64,000 nt of DNA from Oscarella lobularis (GCF_947507565.1 NC_089180.1:1-64000), one strand, 5' to 3'; shown: positions 20,633-34,900, counted from the stretch's first letter. Notes: generated from the sequence alone by a model not told the origin. Translations and numbers: made by a program.

Positions 20633-23600
20633 GTGTATATATTCTGGCAGGCGGTGTACGTACTCCGCCAGCAGGCGGTGTATATATTCCTGCAGGCGGT
20701 GTACATATTCCGGCAGGCGGTGTAAATATTCCGGCTGGCGGTGTATACATTCTGGCAGGCGGTGTAAGTACTCAGCCAGCAGGCGGTGTATATATTCCGG
20801 CAGGCGGTGAACGTACTCCACCAGCAGGCGGTGTATGTATTCCGGCAGGCGGTGTAGATATTCCGGCAGGCGGTATATATATTCTGGCAGGCGGTGTATA
20901 TATTCCGGCAGGCGGTGTAAATATTCCGGCAGGCGGCGTAAATATTCCGGCAGGCGGCGTATATATTCCGGGAGGCGGTGTACGTACTCCGCCGGCAGGC
21001 GGTGTATATATTCCGGCAGGCGGTGTATATATTCAGGCAGGCGGTGTATATATTCTGGCAGGCGGTGTAAGTACTCGGCCAGCAGGCGGTGTATATTTTC
21101 CGGCAAGCGGTGTACGTACTCCGCCAGCAGGCGGTGTATATATTCCGGCAGGCGGTGTATACATTCCGGCAAGCGGTGTACGTACTCCGCCAGCAGGCGG
21201 TGTAGATATTCTGGCAGGCGGTGTAAGTACTTCGCCAGCAGGCGGTGTATATATTCCTGCAGGCGGTGTAGATATTCTGGCAGGCGGTGTACGTACTCCG
21301 CCAGCAGGCGGTGTATATATTCCTGCAGGCGGTGTAGATATTCTGGCAGGCAGTGTACGTACTCCGGCGGCAGGCGGTGTATATATTCCGGCAGGCGGTG
21401 TATATATTCTGGCAGGCGGTGTAAGTACTCCGCAAGCAGGCGGTGTATATATTCCGGCAGGCGGTGTAAGTACTCAGCCAGCAGGCGGTGTATATATTCC
21501 GGCAGGCGGTGTACGTACTCCGCCGGCTGGCGGTGTATATATTCTCGCAGGCGGTCTACGTACTCCTCCAGCAGGCGGTGTATATATTCTGGCAGGCGGT
21601 GTAAGTACTCTGCCAGCAGGCGGTGTATATATTCCGGCAGGCGGTGTAGATATTCTTGCAGGCGGTGTACGTACTAAGCCAGCATGCGGTGTATATATTC
21701 CGGCAGGCGGTGTATATATTCTGGCAGGCGGTGTAAGTACTCCACCAGCAGGCGGTGTATATATTCCGGCAGGCGGTGTAAGTACTCAGCCAGCAGGCGG
21801 TGTATATATTCCGGCAAGCTGCGTACGTACTCCGCCGGCAGGCGGTGTACGTACTCCGCCGGCAGGCGGTGTATATAATCTGGCAGGCGTTGTATATATT
21901 CTGGCAGGCGGTGTACGTACTCTGCCGGCAGGCGGTGTACGTACTCCGCCGGCAGGCGGCGTAGATATTCCGGCAGGCGGCGTATATATTCTGGCAGGCT
22001 GTGTACGTACTCTGCCGGCAGGCGGTGTATATATTCCGGCAGGCGGTGTACGTACTCCGCGAGAAGGCGGTTTATATATTCCGGCAGGCGGTGTATTCCG
22101 GCAGGCGGTGTATATATTCTGGCAGGCGGTGTACGTACTCCGCCGGCAGGCGGCGTATATATTCCGGCAAGCGGTGTACGTACTCCGCCGGCAGGCGGAG
22201 TAGATATTCTGACAGGCGGTGTACGTACTCCGCCGGCAGGCTGTGTATATATTCTGGCAGGCGGGGTACGTACTCCGCCGGCAGGCGGTGTACATATTCC
22301 GGCAGGCGGTGTATATATTCAGGCAGGCGGTGTATATATTCTGACAGGCGATGTAAGTACTCAGACAGAAGGCGGTGTATATTTTCCGGCAAGCGGTGTA
22401 CGCACTCCGCCAGCAGGCGGTGTATATATTCCGGCAGGCGGTGTATAAATTACGGCAAGCGGTGTACGTACTCCGCCAGCAGGCGGTGTAGATATTTTGG
22501 CAGGCGGTGTACGTACTCCGCCGGCAGGCGGTGAATATATTCTCGCAGGCGGTGTACGTACTACGCCAGCAGGCGGTGTATATATTCCGGAAGGCGGTGT
22601 ATATATTCCGGAAAGCGGTGTACGTACTCCGCCAGCAGGCGGTGTACATTCCGGCAGGCGGTGTATAAATTACGGCAAGCGGTGAACGTACTCCGCCAGC
22701 AGGCGGTGTAGATATTTTGGCAGGCGGTGTACGTACTCCGCCGGCAGGCGGTGTATATATTCTCGCAGGCGGTGTACGTACTACGCCAGCAGGCGGTGTA
22801 TATATTCCGGCAGGCGGTGTATATATTCCGGAAAGCGGTGTACGTACTCCGCCAGCAGGCGGTGTAGATATTCTGGCAGGAGGTGTACGTACTCGGCCGG
22901 CAGGCGGTGTATATATTCTGGCAGGCGGGGTACGTACTCCGCCGGTAGGCGGGGTACGTACTCCGCCGGCAGGCGGTGTATATATTCCGGCAGGCGGTGT
23001 ATATATTCCGGCAGGCGGTGTACGTACTCCGCCGGCAGACGGTGTATATATTCCGGCAGGCGGTGTACGTACTCCGCCGGCAGGCTGTGTATATATTCTG
23101 GCAGGCGGTGTACGTACTCCGCCGGCAGGCGGTGTATATATTCCGGCAGGCGGTGTATATATTCAGGCAGGCGGTGTATATATTCTGGCAGGCGGTGTAA
23201 GTACTCAGCCAGAAGGCGGTGTATATTTTCCGGCAAGCGGTGTACGTACTCCGCCAGCAGGCGGTGTATATATTCCGGAGGGCAGTGTAAATATTCCGGC
23301 AAGCGGTGTACGTACTCCGCCAGCAGGCGGTGTACATTCCGGCAGGCGGTGTATAAATTACGGCAAGCGGTGAACGTACTCCGCCAGCAGGCGGTGTAGA
23401 TATTTTGGCAGGCGGTGTACGTACTCCGCCGGCAGGCGGTGTATATATTCTCGCAGGCGGTGTACGTACTACGCCAGCAGGCGGTGTATATATTCCGGCA
23501 GGCGGTGTATATATTCCGGAAAGCGGTGTACGTACTCCGCCAGCAGGCGGTGTAGATATTCTGGCAGGAGGTGTACGTACTCGGCCGGCAGGCGGTGTAT

Positions 23601-25285
23601 ATATTCTGGCAGGCGGGGTACGTACTCCGCCGGTAGGCGGGGTACGTACTCCGCCGGCAGGCGGTGTATATATTCCGGCAGGCGGTGTATATATTCCGGC
23701 AGGCGGTGTACGTACTCCGCCGGCAGACGGTGTATATATTCCGGCAGGCGGTGTACGTACTCCGCCGGCAGGCTGTGTATATATTCTGGCAGGCGGTGTA
23801 CGTACTCCGCCGGCAGGCGGTGTATATATTCCGGCAGGCGGTGTATATATTCAGGCAGGCGGTGTATATATTCTGGCAGGCGGTGTAAGTACTCAGCCAG
23901 AAGGCGGTGTATATTTTCCGGCAAGCGGTGTACGTACTCCGCCAGCAGGCGGTGTATATATTCCGGAGGGCAGTGTAAATATTCCGGCAAGCGGTGTACG
24001 TACTCCGCTGGCAGGCGGTGTATATATTCTGGCAGGCGGGTACGTACTCCGCCGGCAGGCGGTGTATATATTCTGGCAGGCGGTGTAAGTATTCCGCCAG
24101 CAGGCGGTGTATATATTCCGGCAGGCAATGTACGTACTCCGCCAGCAGGCGGTGTATATCTTCCGGCAGGCGGTGTATTCCGGCAGGCGGTGTATATATT
24201 CTGGCAGGCGGTGTACGTACTCCGCCAGCAGGTGGTGTATATACTCCGGAGGCGGTGTATATATTCCGGAAAGCGGTGTACGTACTTCGCCAGAAGGCGG
24301 TGTAGATATTCTGGCAGGCGTTGTAATTACTCCGCCAGAAGGCGGTGTATATATTCCGGCAGGCGGTGTAGATATTCCGGCAGGCGGTGAACGTACTCCA
24401 CCAGCAGGCGGTGTATGTATTCCGGCAGGCGGTGTAGATATTTTGGCAGGCGGTGTATATATTGTGGCAGGCAGTGTACGTACTCCGCCTGCAGGCGGTG
24501 TATATATTCCGGCAAGCGGTGTACCTACTCCGCCAGCAGGCGGTGTATATATTCCGGCAGGCGGTGTATATATTCCGGAAAGTGGTGTACGTACTCCGCC
24601 AGCAGGCGGGGTAGATATTTTAGCAGGCGGTGTACGTACTCCGCTGGCAGGCGGTGTATATATTCTGGGAGGCGGTGTACGTACTCCGCCGGCAGGCGGT
24701 GTATATATTCCGGCAGGCTGCGTACGTACCCCGCCGGCAGTCGATATACGTACTCCGCCGGCAGGCGGTGTATATAATCTGGCAGGCGGTGTATATATTC
24801 TGGGAGGCGGTGTACGTACTCCGCCGGGAGGCGGCGTAGATATTCCGGCAGGCGGCGTATATATTCCGGCAGGCGGTGTACGTACTCCGCCAGAGGGCGG
24901 TGTAGATATTCTGGCAGGCGGTGTATTCCGGCAGGCGGTGTATATATTCCGGCAGGCGGTGTATATATTCCGGCAGGCGGTGTACCTACTCCGCCAGCAG
25001 GCGGTGTATATATTCCGGCAAGCGGTGTACGTACTCCGCCAGAGGGCGGTGTAGATATTCTGGCAGGCGGTGTATTCCGGCAGGCGGTGTATATATTCCG
25101 GCAGGCGGTGTACCTACTCCGCCAGCAGGCGGTGTATATATTCTGGCAGGAGGTGTATATATTCCGGCAAGCGGTGTACGTACTCCGCCGGCAGGCGGTG
25201 TATATATTCTCGAAGGCGGTGTACGTACTCCGCCAGCAGGCGGTGTATATATTCCGGCAATCGGTGTACGTACTCCGCGGGCGAC
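20633..25285. repeat. GGCGGTGTA satellite, 21- and 24-bp units, 4.6 kb
   Basis: Two unit types alternate irregularly: 21 bp (GGCGGTGTATATATTCCGGCA) and 24 bp (GGCGGTGTACGTACTCCGCC plus four bases). The 24-bp type is a near-palindrome with GGCGG..CCGCC arms. Both unit lengths are multiples of 3, which is why very long frames are open on both strands. About 690 bp starting at 22710 is duplicated in tandem at 23398. Confidence 0.97.
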
Positions 25286-25287
25286 GA

Positions 25288-25460
25288 ACGCTCTAAACTG
25301 CTTCGTAACTATCTACTACTTACCTTTTGACGTCGCTCGGACCTTCGCATCGTCGAAAACGAGCCAGAAACCGTGTTTCTTCGAAACGAGACGCGCGCGC
25401 TAACATAAGCACGTGACCTCACCGGTTTAACATTGTGACATCATAAATAAACTATTAACG
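25288..25460. repeat. Conserved block, right copy (GCGCGCTAAC .. CACGTGAC)
   Basis: Diverged homologue of 16650-16830, including GCGCGCTAACATAAGCACGT and GTGACATCATAAAT. It follows the end of the GGCGGTGTA satellite. Confidence 0.6.
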
Positions 25461-25537
25461 ATCGGGGTTTCACATTGCTACGCCTATAGAATGCCACGGC
25501 AACACGTACAGAGCGGTTTCGCGAATATTGGAAGAGG

Positions 25538-25835
25538 GACAATTTGTCCCCAGGACAAATTGTCCCAGGACAAATTGTCCCAGGACAAATTGGGCCAGGA
25601 CCAATTGTCCCCAGGACAAATTGACCAAGGACAATTTGTCCCCAGGACAAATTGTCTGTCCCAGGATAAATTGTCCCCAGGACAAATTGTCCCTGGATAA
25701 ATTGTCCCCAGAACAAATTGTCCCAGGACAAATTGTCTTTAGGACAAATTGTCCCCAGGACAAATTGTCCAAGGACAAATTGCCCCAGGAGAAATTGTCC
25801 CCAGGAGAAATTGTCCCAGGACAAATTCTCCCAAA
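25538..25835. repeat. GGACAAATTGTCCC palindromic array, right copy
   Basis: Same unit and orientation as 20200-20512, about 18 units. Confidence 0.93.
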
Positions 25836-25837
25836 AA

Positions 25838-25905
25838 TTACATCGAAATTACACGGGGTTAGCCAACGGGTCTCTCCTGTAATAAATTACAGCGAACTTA
25901 CACGG
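25838..25905. repeat. GTTAGCCAACGGGTCTCTCC repeat, right copy
   Basis: One copy of the unit seen at 20513-20632, in the same position relative to the palindrome array. Confidence 0.85.
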
Positions 25906-28900
25906 GCAAGCTAAGGCCCTGAAGATAAAGTTGAGAGCCTAAACTTTCATTCTAAGGACCTGAAGATAAAGTTGAGGGCCTAAACTTTGATTCTAAGGCC
26001 CTGAAGATAAAGTTGAGGACCTAAACTTTGATTCTAAGGCCCTGAAGATAAAGTTGAGGGCCTAAACTTTGATTCTAAGGGCCTGAAGATAAAGTTGAGG
26101 TCCTAGACTTTGATTCTAAAGACCTGAAGATAAAGTTGAGGGCCAAAACTTTGATTCAAAGGAGCTAAAGATAAAGTTGAGGGCATAAACTCTAATTCTA
26201 AGACCCTGAAGATAAAGTTGAAGGCCCAAACATTGATTCTAAGGGCCTGAAGATAAACGTCAGGACCAAAACTCTGATTCTAAGGACCTGAAGATAAAGT
26301 TGAGGGCCTAAACTTTGATTCTAAGAGCCTGAAGATAAAGTTGAGGGCCTAAACTTTGATTCCAAGGACCTGAAGATAAGTTGAGGGCCTAAAAATTGAT
26401 TCTAAGGCCCTGAAGATAAAGTTGAGGGCATAAACTTTGATTCTAGGGACATGAAGATAAAGTTGAGGGCCTAAACTTTGATTCTAAAGCCCTGAAGATA
26501 AAGTTGAGGGCCTAAACTTTGATTCTAGGCACCTGAAGATAAAGTTGAGGGCCTAAACTTTGATTCCAAGGACCTAAAGATAAAGTTGAGGGCCTAAACT
26601 TTGATTCTAAGAGCCTGAAGATAAAGTTGAGGGCCTAAACTTTGACTCTAAGGGCCTGAAGATAAGTTGAGGGCCTAAACTTTGACTCTAAGGGCCTGAA
26701 GATAAGTTGAGGGCCTAAACATTGATTCTAAGGGCCTGAAGATAAAGTTGAGGGCCTAAACTCTGATTCTAAGGCCCTGAAGATAAATTTGAGGGTCTAA
26801 ACTTTGATTCTAATGAGCTAAACATAAAGTTGAGGGCATAAACTTTGATTCTAAGGCCCTGAAGATAAAGTTGAACGCCTAAACTTTGATTCTAGGGGTC
26901 TGAAGATAAAGTTGAGGGCCTAAACTCCGATTCTAAGGACCTGAAGATAAAGTTGAGAGACTAAACTTTGATTCTAAGGGTCTGAAGATAAAGTTGAGGG
27001 CCTAAACTCCGATTCTAAGGACCTGAAAATAAAGTTGAGAGACTAAACTCTGATTCTAAGGACCTGAAGATAAAGTTGAGGGCCTAAACTTTGATTCTAA
27101 GAGCCTGAAGATAAAGTTGAGGGCCTAAACTTTGATTCTAAGGACCTGAAGATAAAGATGAGAGACTAAACTTTGATTCTAAGCACCTGAAGATAAAGTT
27201 GAGGGCCTGAACTTTGATTCTAAGAATTTGAAGATAAAGTTGAGGGCCTAAACTTTGATTCTAGGGACCTGAAGATAAAGTTGAGGGCCTAAACTTTGAT
27301 TCTAAGGGCCTGAAGATAAAGTTGAGGGCCTAAACTTTAATTCTAGGGACCTGAAGATAAAGTTGAGGGCCTAAACTTTGATTCCAAGGACCTAAAGATA
27401 AAGTTGAGGGCCTAAACTTTGATTCTAAGAGCCTGAAGATAAAGTTGAGGGCCTAAACTTTGATTCTAAGGGCCTGAAGATAAGTTGAGGGCCTAAACAT
27501 TGATTCTAAGGGCCTGAACATAAAGTTGAGGGCCTAAACTCTGATTCTAAGGCCCTGAAGATAAATTTGAGGGTCTAAACTTTGATTCCAATGAGCTAAA
27601 CATAAAGTTGAGGGCATAAACTTTGATTCTAAGGACCTGAAGATAAAGTTGAGGGCCTAAACTTTGATTCTAGAGACCTGAAGATGAAGTTGAGGGCCCA
27701 AATTTTGATTCTAAGGACCTGAAGATAAAGTTGAGGGCCTAAACTCTGATTCTAAGGCCCTGAAGATAAAGTTGAGGGCCTAGACTTTGATTCTAAGGCC
27801 CTGAAGATAAAGTTGAAGGCCTTAACTTTGATTCTAAGGCCCTGAAGATAAATTTGAGGGTCTAAACTTTGATTCTAATGAGCTAAACATAATGTTGAGG
27901 GCATAAACTTTGATTCTAAGGGCCTGAAGATAAAGTTGAGGGCCTAAACTCCGATTCTAAGGACCTGAAGATAAAGTTGAGAGACTAAACTTTGATTCTA
28001 AGGACCTGAAGATAAAGTTGAGGGCCTAAACTTTGATTCTAGGGACCTGAAGATAAAGTCGAGGGACTAAACTTTGATTCTAGGGACATGAAGATAAAGT
28101 TGAGAGCCTAAACTTTGATTCTAAGAACCTGAAGATAAAGTTCAAGGTCTAAACTTTTATTGTAACGGTCTGAAGTTAAAGTTCAGGATCAAAACTCTGA
28201 TTCTAAGGACCTGAAGATAAAGTTGAGGGCCTAAACTCTGATTCTAAGGACCTGAAGATAAAGTTGAGGGCCTAAACTTTGATTCTAAGGATTTGAAGAT
28301 AAAGTTGAGGGCCTAAACTTTGATTCTAGGGACCTGAAGATAAAGTTGAGGGCCTAAAATTTGATTCCAAGGACCTGAAGATAAGTTGAGGGCCTAAAAA
28401 TTGATTCTAAGGCCCTGAAGATAAAGTTGAGGGCATAAACTTCGATTCTAAGGCCCTGAAGATAAAGATGAGGGCCTAAACTTTGATTCTAAGGCCCTGA
28501 AGATAAAGTTGAGGGCATAAACTTCGATTTTAAGGTTCTGAAGATAAAGATGAGGGCCTAAACTTTGATTCTAAGGACCTAAAGATAAAGTTAAGGACTT
28601 AAACTTTGATTCTAAGGAGCTAAAGATAAATTTGAGGGCCTAAACTCTAATTTTAAGACCCTGAAGATAAAGTTGAAGGCCCAAACATTGATTCTAAGGG
28701 CTTGAAGATAACGGTCAGGGCCAAAACTCTGATTCTAAGGACCTGAAGACAAAGTTGAGGGCCTAAACTCCGATTGTAAAGACCTGAAGATAAAGTTGAG
28801 GGCCTAGACTTTGATTCTAAGGCCCTGAAGATAAGGTTGAAGGCCTAAACTTTGATTCTAAGGCCCTGAAGAGAAATTTGAAGGCCCAAACTTTGATTCT

Positions 28901-31900
28901 AAAGGTCTGAAGTTAAAGTTCAGGGCCAAAACTCTGATTCTAAGGACCTGAAGATAAAGTTGAGGGCCTAAACTTTGATTGTAAGGACCTGAAGATAAAG
29001 TTGAGGGCCTAAACTCTGATTGTAAGGACCTGAAGATAAAGTTGAGGGCCTAAACTTTGATTCTAGGGACCTGAAGATAAAGTTGAGGGCCTAAACTTTG
29101 ATTCCAAGGACCTAAAGATAAAGTTGAGGGACTAAACTTTGATTCTAAGAGCCTGAAGATAAAGTTGAGGGCCTAAACTTTGATTCTAAGAGCCTGAAGA
29201 TAAAGTTGAGGGCCTAAACTTCGATTCTAAGGGCCTGAAGATAAATTTGAGGGTCTAAACTTTGATTCCAATGAGCTAAACATAAAGTTGAGGGCATAAA
29301 CTTTGATTCTAAGGACCTGAAGATAAAGATGAGGGCCTAAACTTTGATTCTAAGGACCTAAAGATAAAGTTAAGGGCTTAAACTTTGATTCTATGAAGCT
29401 AAAGATAAAGTTGAGGGCCTAAACTCTAATTTTAAGACCCTGAAGATAAAGTTGAAGGCCCAAACATTGATTCTAAGGGCCTGAAGATAAAGGTCAGGGC
29501 CAAAACTCTGATTCTAAGGACCTGAAGATAAAGTTGAGGGCCTAAACTTTGATTCTAAGAGCCTGAAGATAAAGTTGAGGGCCTAAACTTTGATTCTAAG
29601 GACCTGAAGATAAAGATGAGAGACTAAACTTTGATTCTAAGCACCTGAAGATAAAGTTGAGGGCCTGAACTTTGATTCTAAGAATTTGAAGATAAAGTTG
29701 AGGGCCTAAACTTTGATTCTAAGGACCTGAAGATAAAGTTGAGGGCCTAAACTTTGATTCTAAGGCCCTGAAGATAAATTTGAGGGTCTAAACTTTGATT
29801 CCAATGAGCTAAACATAAAGTTGAGGGCATAAACTTTGATTCTAAGGGCCTGAAGATAAGTTGAGGGCCTAAACATTGATTCTAAGGGCCTGAAGATAAG
29901 GTTGAGGGCCTAAACTTTGATTCTAAGGCCCTGAAGATAAAGTTGAGGGCATAAACTTCGATTTTAAGGTTCTGAAGATAAAGATGAGGGCCTACACTTT
30001 GATTCTAAGGACCTAAAGATAAAGTTAAGGGCTTAAACTTTGATTCTAAGAATTTGAAGATAAAGTTGAGGGCCTAAACTTTGATTCTAAGGACCTGAAG
30101 ATAAAGTTGAGGGCCTAAACTTTGATTCTAAAGGCCTGAAGATAAAGTTGAGGGCCTAAACTTTGATTCCAAGGACCTAAAGATAAAGTTGAGGGCCTAA
30201 ACTTTGATTCTAAGGACCTGAAGATAAAGTTGAGGGCCTAAACTTTGATTGTAAGGACCTGAAGATAAAGTTGAGGGCCTAAACTCTGATTGTAAGGACC
30301 TGAAGATAAAGTTGAGGGCCTAACTTTGATTCTAAGGATTTGAAGATAAAGTTGAGGGCCTAAACTTTGATTCTAGGGACCTGAAGATAAAGTTGAGGGC
30401 CTAAAATTTGATTCCAAGGACCTGAAGATAAGTTGAGGGCCTAAAAATTGATTCTAAGGCCCTGAAGATAAAGTTGAGGGCATAAACTTCGAATCTAAGG
30501 CCCTGAAGATAAAGATGAGGGCCTAAACTTTGATTCTAAGGCCCTGAAGATAAAGTTGAGGGCATAAACTTCGATTTTAAGGTTCTGAAGATAAAGATGA
30601 GGGCCTAAACTTTGATTCTAAGGACCTAAAGATAAAGTTAAGGGCTTAAACTTTGATTCTAAGGAGCTAAAGATAAAGTTGAGGGCCTAAACTCTAATTT
30701 TAAGACCCTGAAGATGAAGTTGAAGGCCCAAACATTGATTCTAAGGGCCTGAGGATAAAGGTCAGGGCGAAAACTCTGATTCTAAAAACCTGAAGATAAA
30801 GTTGAGGGCCTAAACTTTGATTCTAAGAGCCTGAAGATAAAGTTCATTGCCAAAACTCTGATTCTAAGGACCTGAAGATAAAGTTGAGGGCCTAAACTTT
30901 GATTCTAAGGATTTGAAGATAAAGTTGAGGGCCTAAACTTTGATTCTAGGGACCTGAAGATAAAGTTGAGGGCCTAAACTTTGATTCTAAGGACCTGAAG
31001 ATAAAGTTGAGGGCCTAAACTTTGATTGTAAGGACCTGAAGATAAAGTTGAGGGCCTAAACTCTGATTGTAAGGACCTGAAGATAAAGTTGAGGGCCTAA
31101 CTTTGATTCTAAGGATTTGAAGATAAAGTTGAGGGCCTAAACTTTGATTCTAGGGACCTGAAGATCAAGTTGAGGGCCTAAAATTTGATTCTAAGGCCGT
31201 GAAAATAAATTTGAGGGTCTAAACTTTGATTCTAATGAGCTAAACATAAAGTTGAGGGCATGAACTTTGATTCTAAGGGCCTGAAGATAAAGTTGAGGGC
31301 CTAAACTCCGATTCTAAGGACCTGAAGATAAAGTTGAGGGCCTAAACTTTGATTCTAGGGACCTGAAGATAAAGTTGAGGTCCTAAACTCTGATTCTAAG
31401 GCCCTGAAGATAAATTTGAGGGTCTAAACTTTGATTCCAATGAGCTAAACATAAAGTTGAGGGCATAAACTTTGATTGTAAGGACCTGAAGATAAAGTTG
31501 AGGGCCTAAACTTTGATTCTAGGGACCTGAAGATAAAGTTGAGGGCCTAAACTTTGATTCTAGGGACATGAAGATAAAGTTGAGAGCCTAAACTTTGATT
31601 CCAAGGACCTAAAGATAAATTTGAGGGCCTAAACTTTGATTCTAAGAACCTGAAAATAAAGTTCAAGGTCTAAACTTTGATTGTAACGGTCTGAAGTTAA
31701 AGTTCAGGATCAAAACTCTGATTCTAAGGACCTGAAGATAAAGTTGAGGGCCTAAACTTTGATTCCAAGGATTTGAAGATAAAGTTGAGGGCCTAAACTT
31801 TGATTCTAGGGACCTGAAGATAAAGTTGAGGGCCTAAAATTTGATTCCAAGGACCTGAAGATAAGTTGAGGGCCTAAAAATTGATTCTAAGGCCCTGAAG

Positions 31901-34900
31901 ATAAAGTTGAGGGCATAAACTTTGATTCTAGGGACCTGAAGATAAAGTTGAGGGCCTAAACTTTGATTTTAAGGGCCTGAAGATAAAGTTGAGGGCCTAA
32001 ACTTTGATTCTAGGGACCTGAAGATAAAGTTGAGGGCCTAAACTTTGATTCCAAGGACCTAAAGATAAAGTTGAGGGCCTAAACTTTGATTCTAAGAGCC
32101 TGAAGATAAAGTTGAGGGCCTAAACTTTGATTCTAAGGGCCTGAAGATAAGTTGAGGGCCTAAACATTGATTCTAAGGGCCTGAAGATAAAGTTGAGGGC
32201 CTAAACTCTGATTCTAAGGCCCTGAAGATAAATTTGAGGGTCTAAACTTTGATTCCAATGAGCTAAACATAAAGTTGAGGGCATAAACTTTGATTCTAAG
32301 GCCCTGAAGATAAAGTTGAGGGCATAAACTTCGATTTTAAGGTTCTGAAGATAAAGATGAGGGCCTACACTTTGATTCTAAGGACCTAAAGATAAAGTTA
32401 AGGGCTTAAACTTTGATTCTAAGAATTTGAAGATAAAGTTGAGGGCCTAAACTTTGATTCTAAGGACCTGAAGATAAAGTTGAGGGCCTAAATTTTGATT
32501 CTAAAGGCCTGAAGATAAAGTTGAGGGCCTAAACTTTGATTCCAAGGACCTAAAGATAAAGTTGAGGGCCTAAACTTTGATTCTAAGGACCTGAAGATAA
32601 AGTTGAGGGCCTAAACTTTGATTGTAAGGACCTGAAGATAAAGTTGAGAGCCTAAACTCTGATTGTAAGGACCTGAAGATAAAGTTGAGGGCCTAACTTT
32701 GATTCTAAGGATTTGAAGATAAAGTTGAGGGCCTAAACTTTGATTCTAGGGACCTGAAGATAAAGTTGAGGGCCTAAAATTTGATTCCAAGGACCTGAAG
32801 ATAAGTTGAGGGCCTAAAAATTGATTCTAAGGCCCTGAAGATAAAGTTGAGGGCATAAACTTCGAATCTAAGGCCCTGAAGATAAAGATGAGGGCCTAAA
32901 CTTTGATTCTAAGGCCCTGAAGATAAAGTTGAGGGCATAAACTTCGATTTTAAGGTTCTGAAGATAAAGATGAGGGCCTAAACTTTGATTCTAAGGACCT
33001 AAAGATAAAGTTAAGGGCTTAAACTTTGATTCTAAGGAGCTAAAGATAAAGTTGAGGGCCTAAACTCTAATTTTAAGACCCTGAAGATGAAGTTGAAGGC
33101 CCAAACATTGATTCTAAGGGCCTGAGGATAAAGGTCAGGGCGAAAACTCTGATTCTAAAAACCTGAAGATAAAGTTGAGGGCCTAAACTTTGATTCTAAG
33201 AGCCTGAAGATAAAGTTCATTGCCAAAACTCTGATTCTAAGGACCTGAAGATAAAGTTGAGGGCCTAAACTTTGATTCTAAGAGCCTGAAGATAAAGTTG
33301 AGGGCCTAAACTTTGATTCTAAGGACCTGAAGATAAAGTTGAGAGACTAAACTTTGATTGTAAGCACCTGAAGATAAAGTTGAGGGCCTAAACTTTGATT
33401 CTAAGAATTTGAAGATAAAGTTGAGGGCCTAAACTTTGATTCTAGGGACCTGAAGATAAAGTTGAGGGACTAAACTTTGATTCTAAGGGCCTGAAGATAA
33501 AGTTGAGGGCCTAAACTTTGATTCTAGGGACCTGAAGATAAAGTTGAGGGCCTAAACTTTGATTCCAAGGACCTAAAGATAAAGTTGAGGGCCTAAACTT
33601 TGATTCTAAGAGCATGAAGATAAAGTTCAGGGCCTAAACTTTGATTCTAAGGGCCTGAAGATAAGTTGAGGGCCTAAACATTGATTCTAAGGGCCTGAAG
33701 ATAAAGTTGAGGGCCTAAACTCTGATTCTAAGGCCCTGAAGATAAATTTGAGGGTCTAAACTTTGATTCCAATGAGCTAAACATAAAGTTGAGGGCATAA
33801 ACTTTGATTCTAAGGGCCTGAAGATAAAGTTGAGGGCCTAAACTCCGATTCTAAGGACCTGAAGATAAAGTTGAGAGACTAAACTTTGATTCTAAGGACC
33901 TGAAGATAAAGTTGAGGGCCTAAACTTTGATTCTAGGGACATGAAGATGAAGTTGAGGGCCTAAATTTTGATTCTAAGGACCTGAAGATAAAGTTGAGGG
34001 CCTAAACTCTGATTCTAAGGCCCTGAAGATAAACTTGAGGGCCTAGACTTTGATTCTAAGGTCCTGAAGATAAAGTTGAAGGACTAAACTTTGATTCTAA
34101 GGCCCTGAAGAGAAATTTGAAGGCCCAAACTTTGATTCTAAATGTCTGAAGATAAAGTTCAGGGCCAAAACTCTGATTCTAAGGACCAGAAGATAAAATT
34201 GAGGGCCTAGACTTTGATTCTGAGGACCTGAAGATAAAGTTGATGGCCTAAACTTTGATTCTAAGAGCCTGAAGATAAAGTTGAGGGCCTAAACTTTTAT
34301 TCTAAGGACCTGAAGATAAAGTTGAGGCCCTAAACTCTGATTCTAAGGCCCTGAAGATAAACTTGAGGGCCGAGACTTTGATTCTAAGGCCCTGAAGATA
34401 AAGTTGAAGGCCTAAACTTTGATTCTAAGGCCCTGAAGAGAAATTTGAAGGCCCAAACTTTGATTCTAAGTGTCTGAAGTTAAAGTTCAGAGCCAAAACT
34501 CTGATTCTAAGGACCTGAAGATAAAGTTGAGGGCCTAGACTTTGATTCTAAGGACCTGAAGATAAAGTTGATGGCCTAAACTTCGATTCTAAGAGCCTGA
34601 AGATAAAGTTGAGGGCCCAAACTTTTATTCTAAGGGCATGAAGATAAAGTTGAGGGCCTAGACTTTGATTCTAAGGGCCTGAAGATAAAGTTGAGGGCCT
34701 AAACTCTGATTCTAAGGCACTGAAGATAAAGTTGAGGGCCTAGACTTTGATTCTAAGGCCCTGAAGATAAAGTTGAAGGCCTAAACTTTGATTCTAAGGC
34801 CCTGAAGAGAAATTTGAAGGCCCAAACTTTGATTCTAAGGGTCTGAAGTTAAAGTTCAGAGCCAAAACTGTGATTCTAAGGACCTGAAGATAAAGTCGAG

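Noticed and set aside
20575-25403. Many 60-315 aa frames on both strands across the GGCGGTGTA array
   Set aside because: Unit lengths of 21 and 24 bp keep frames open in several registers at once. Peptides are pure repeats with no start context.
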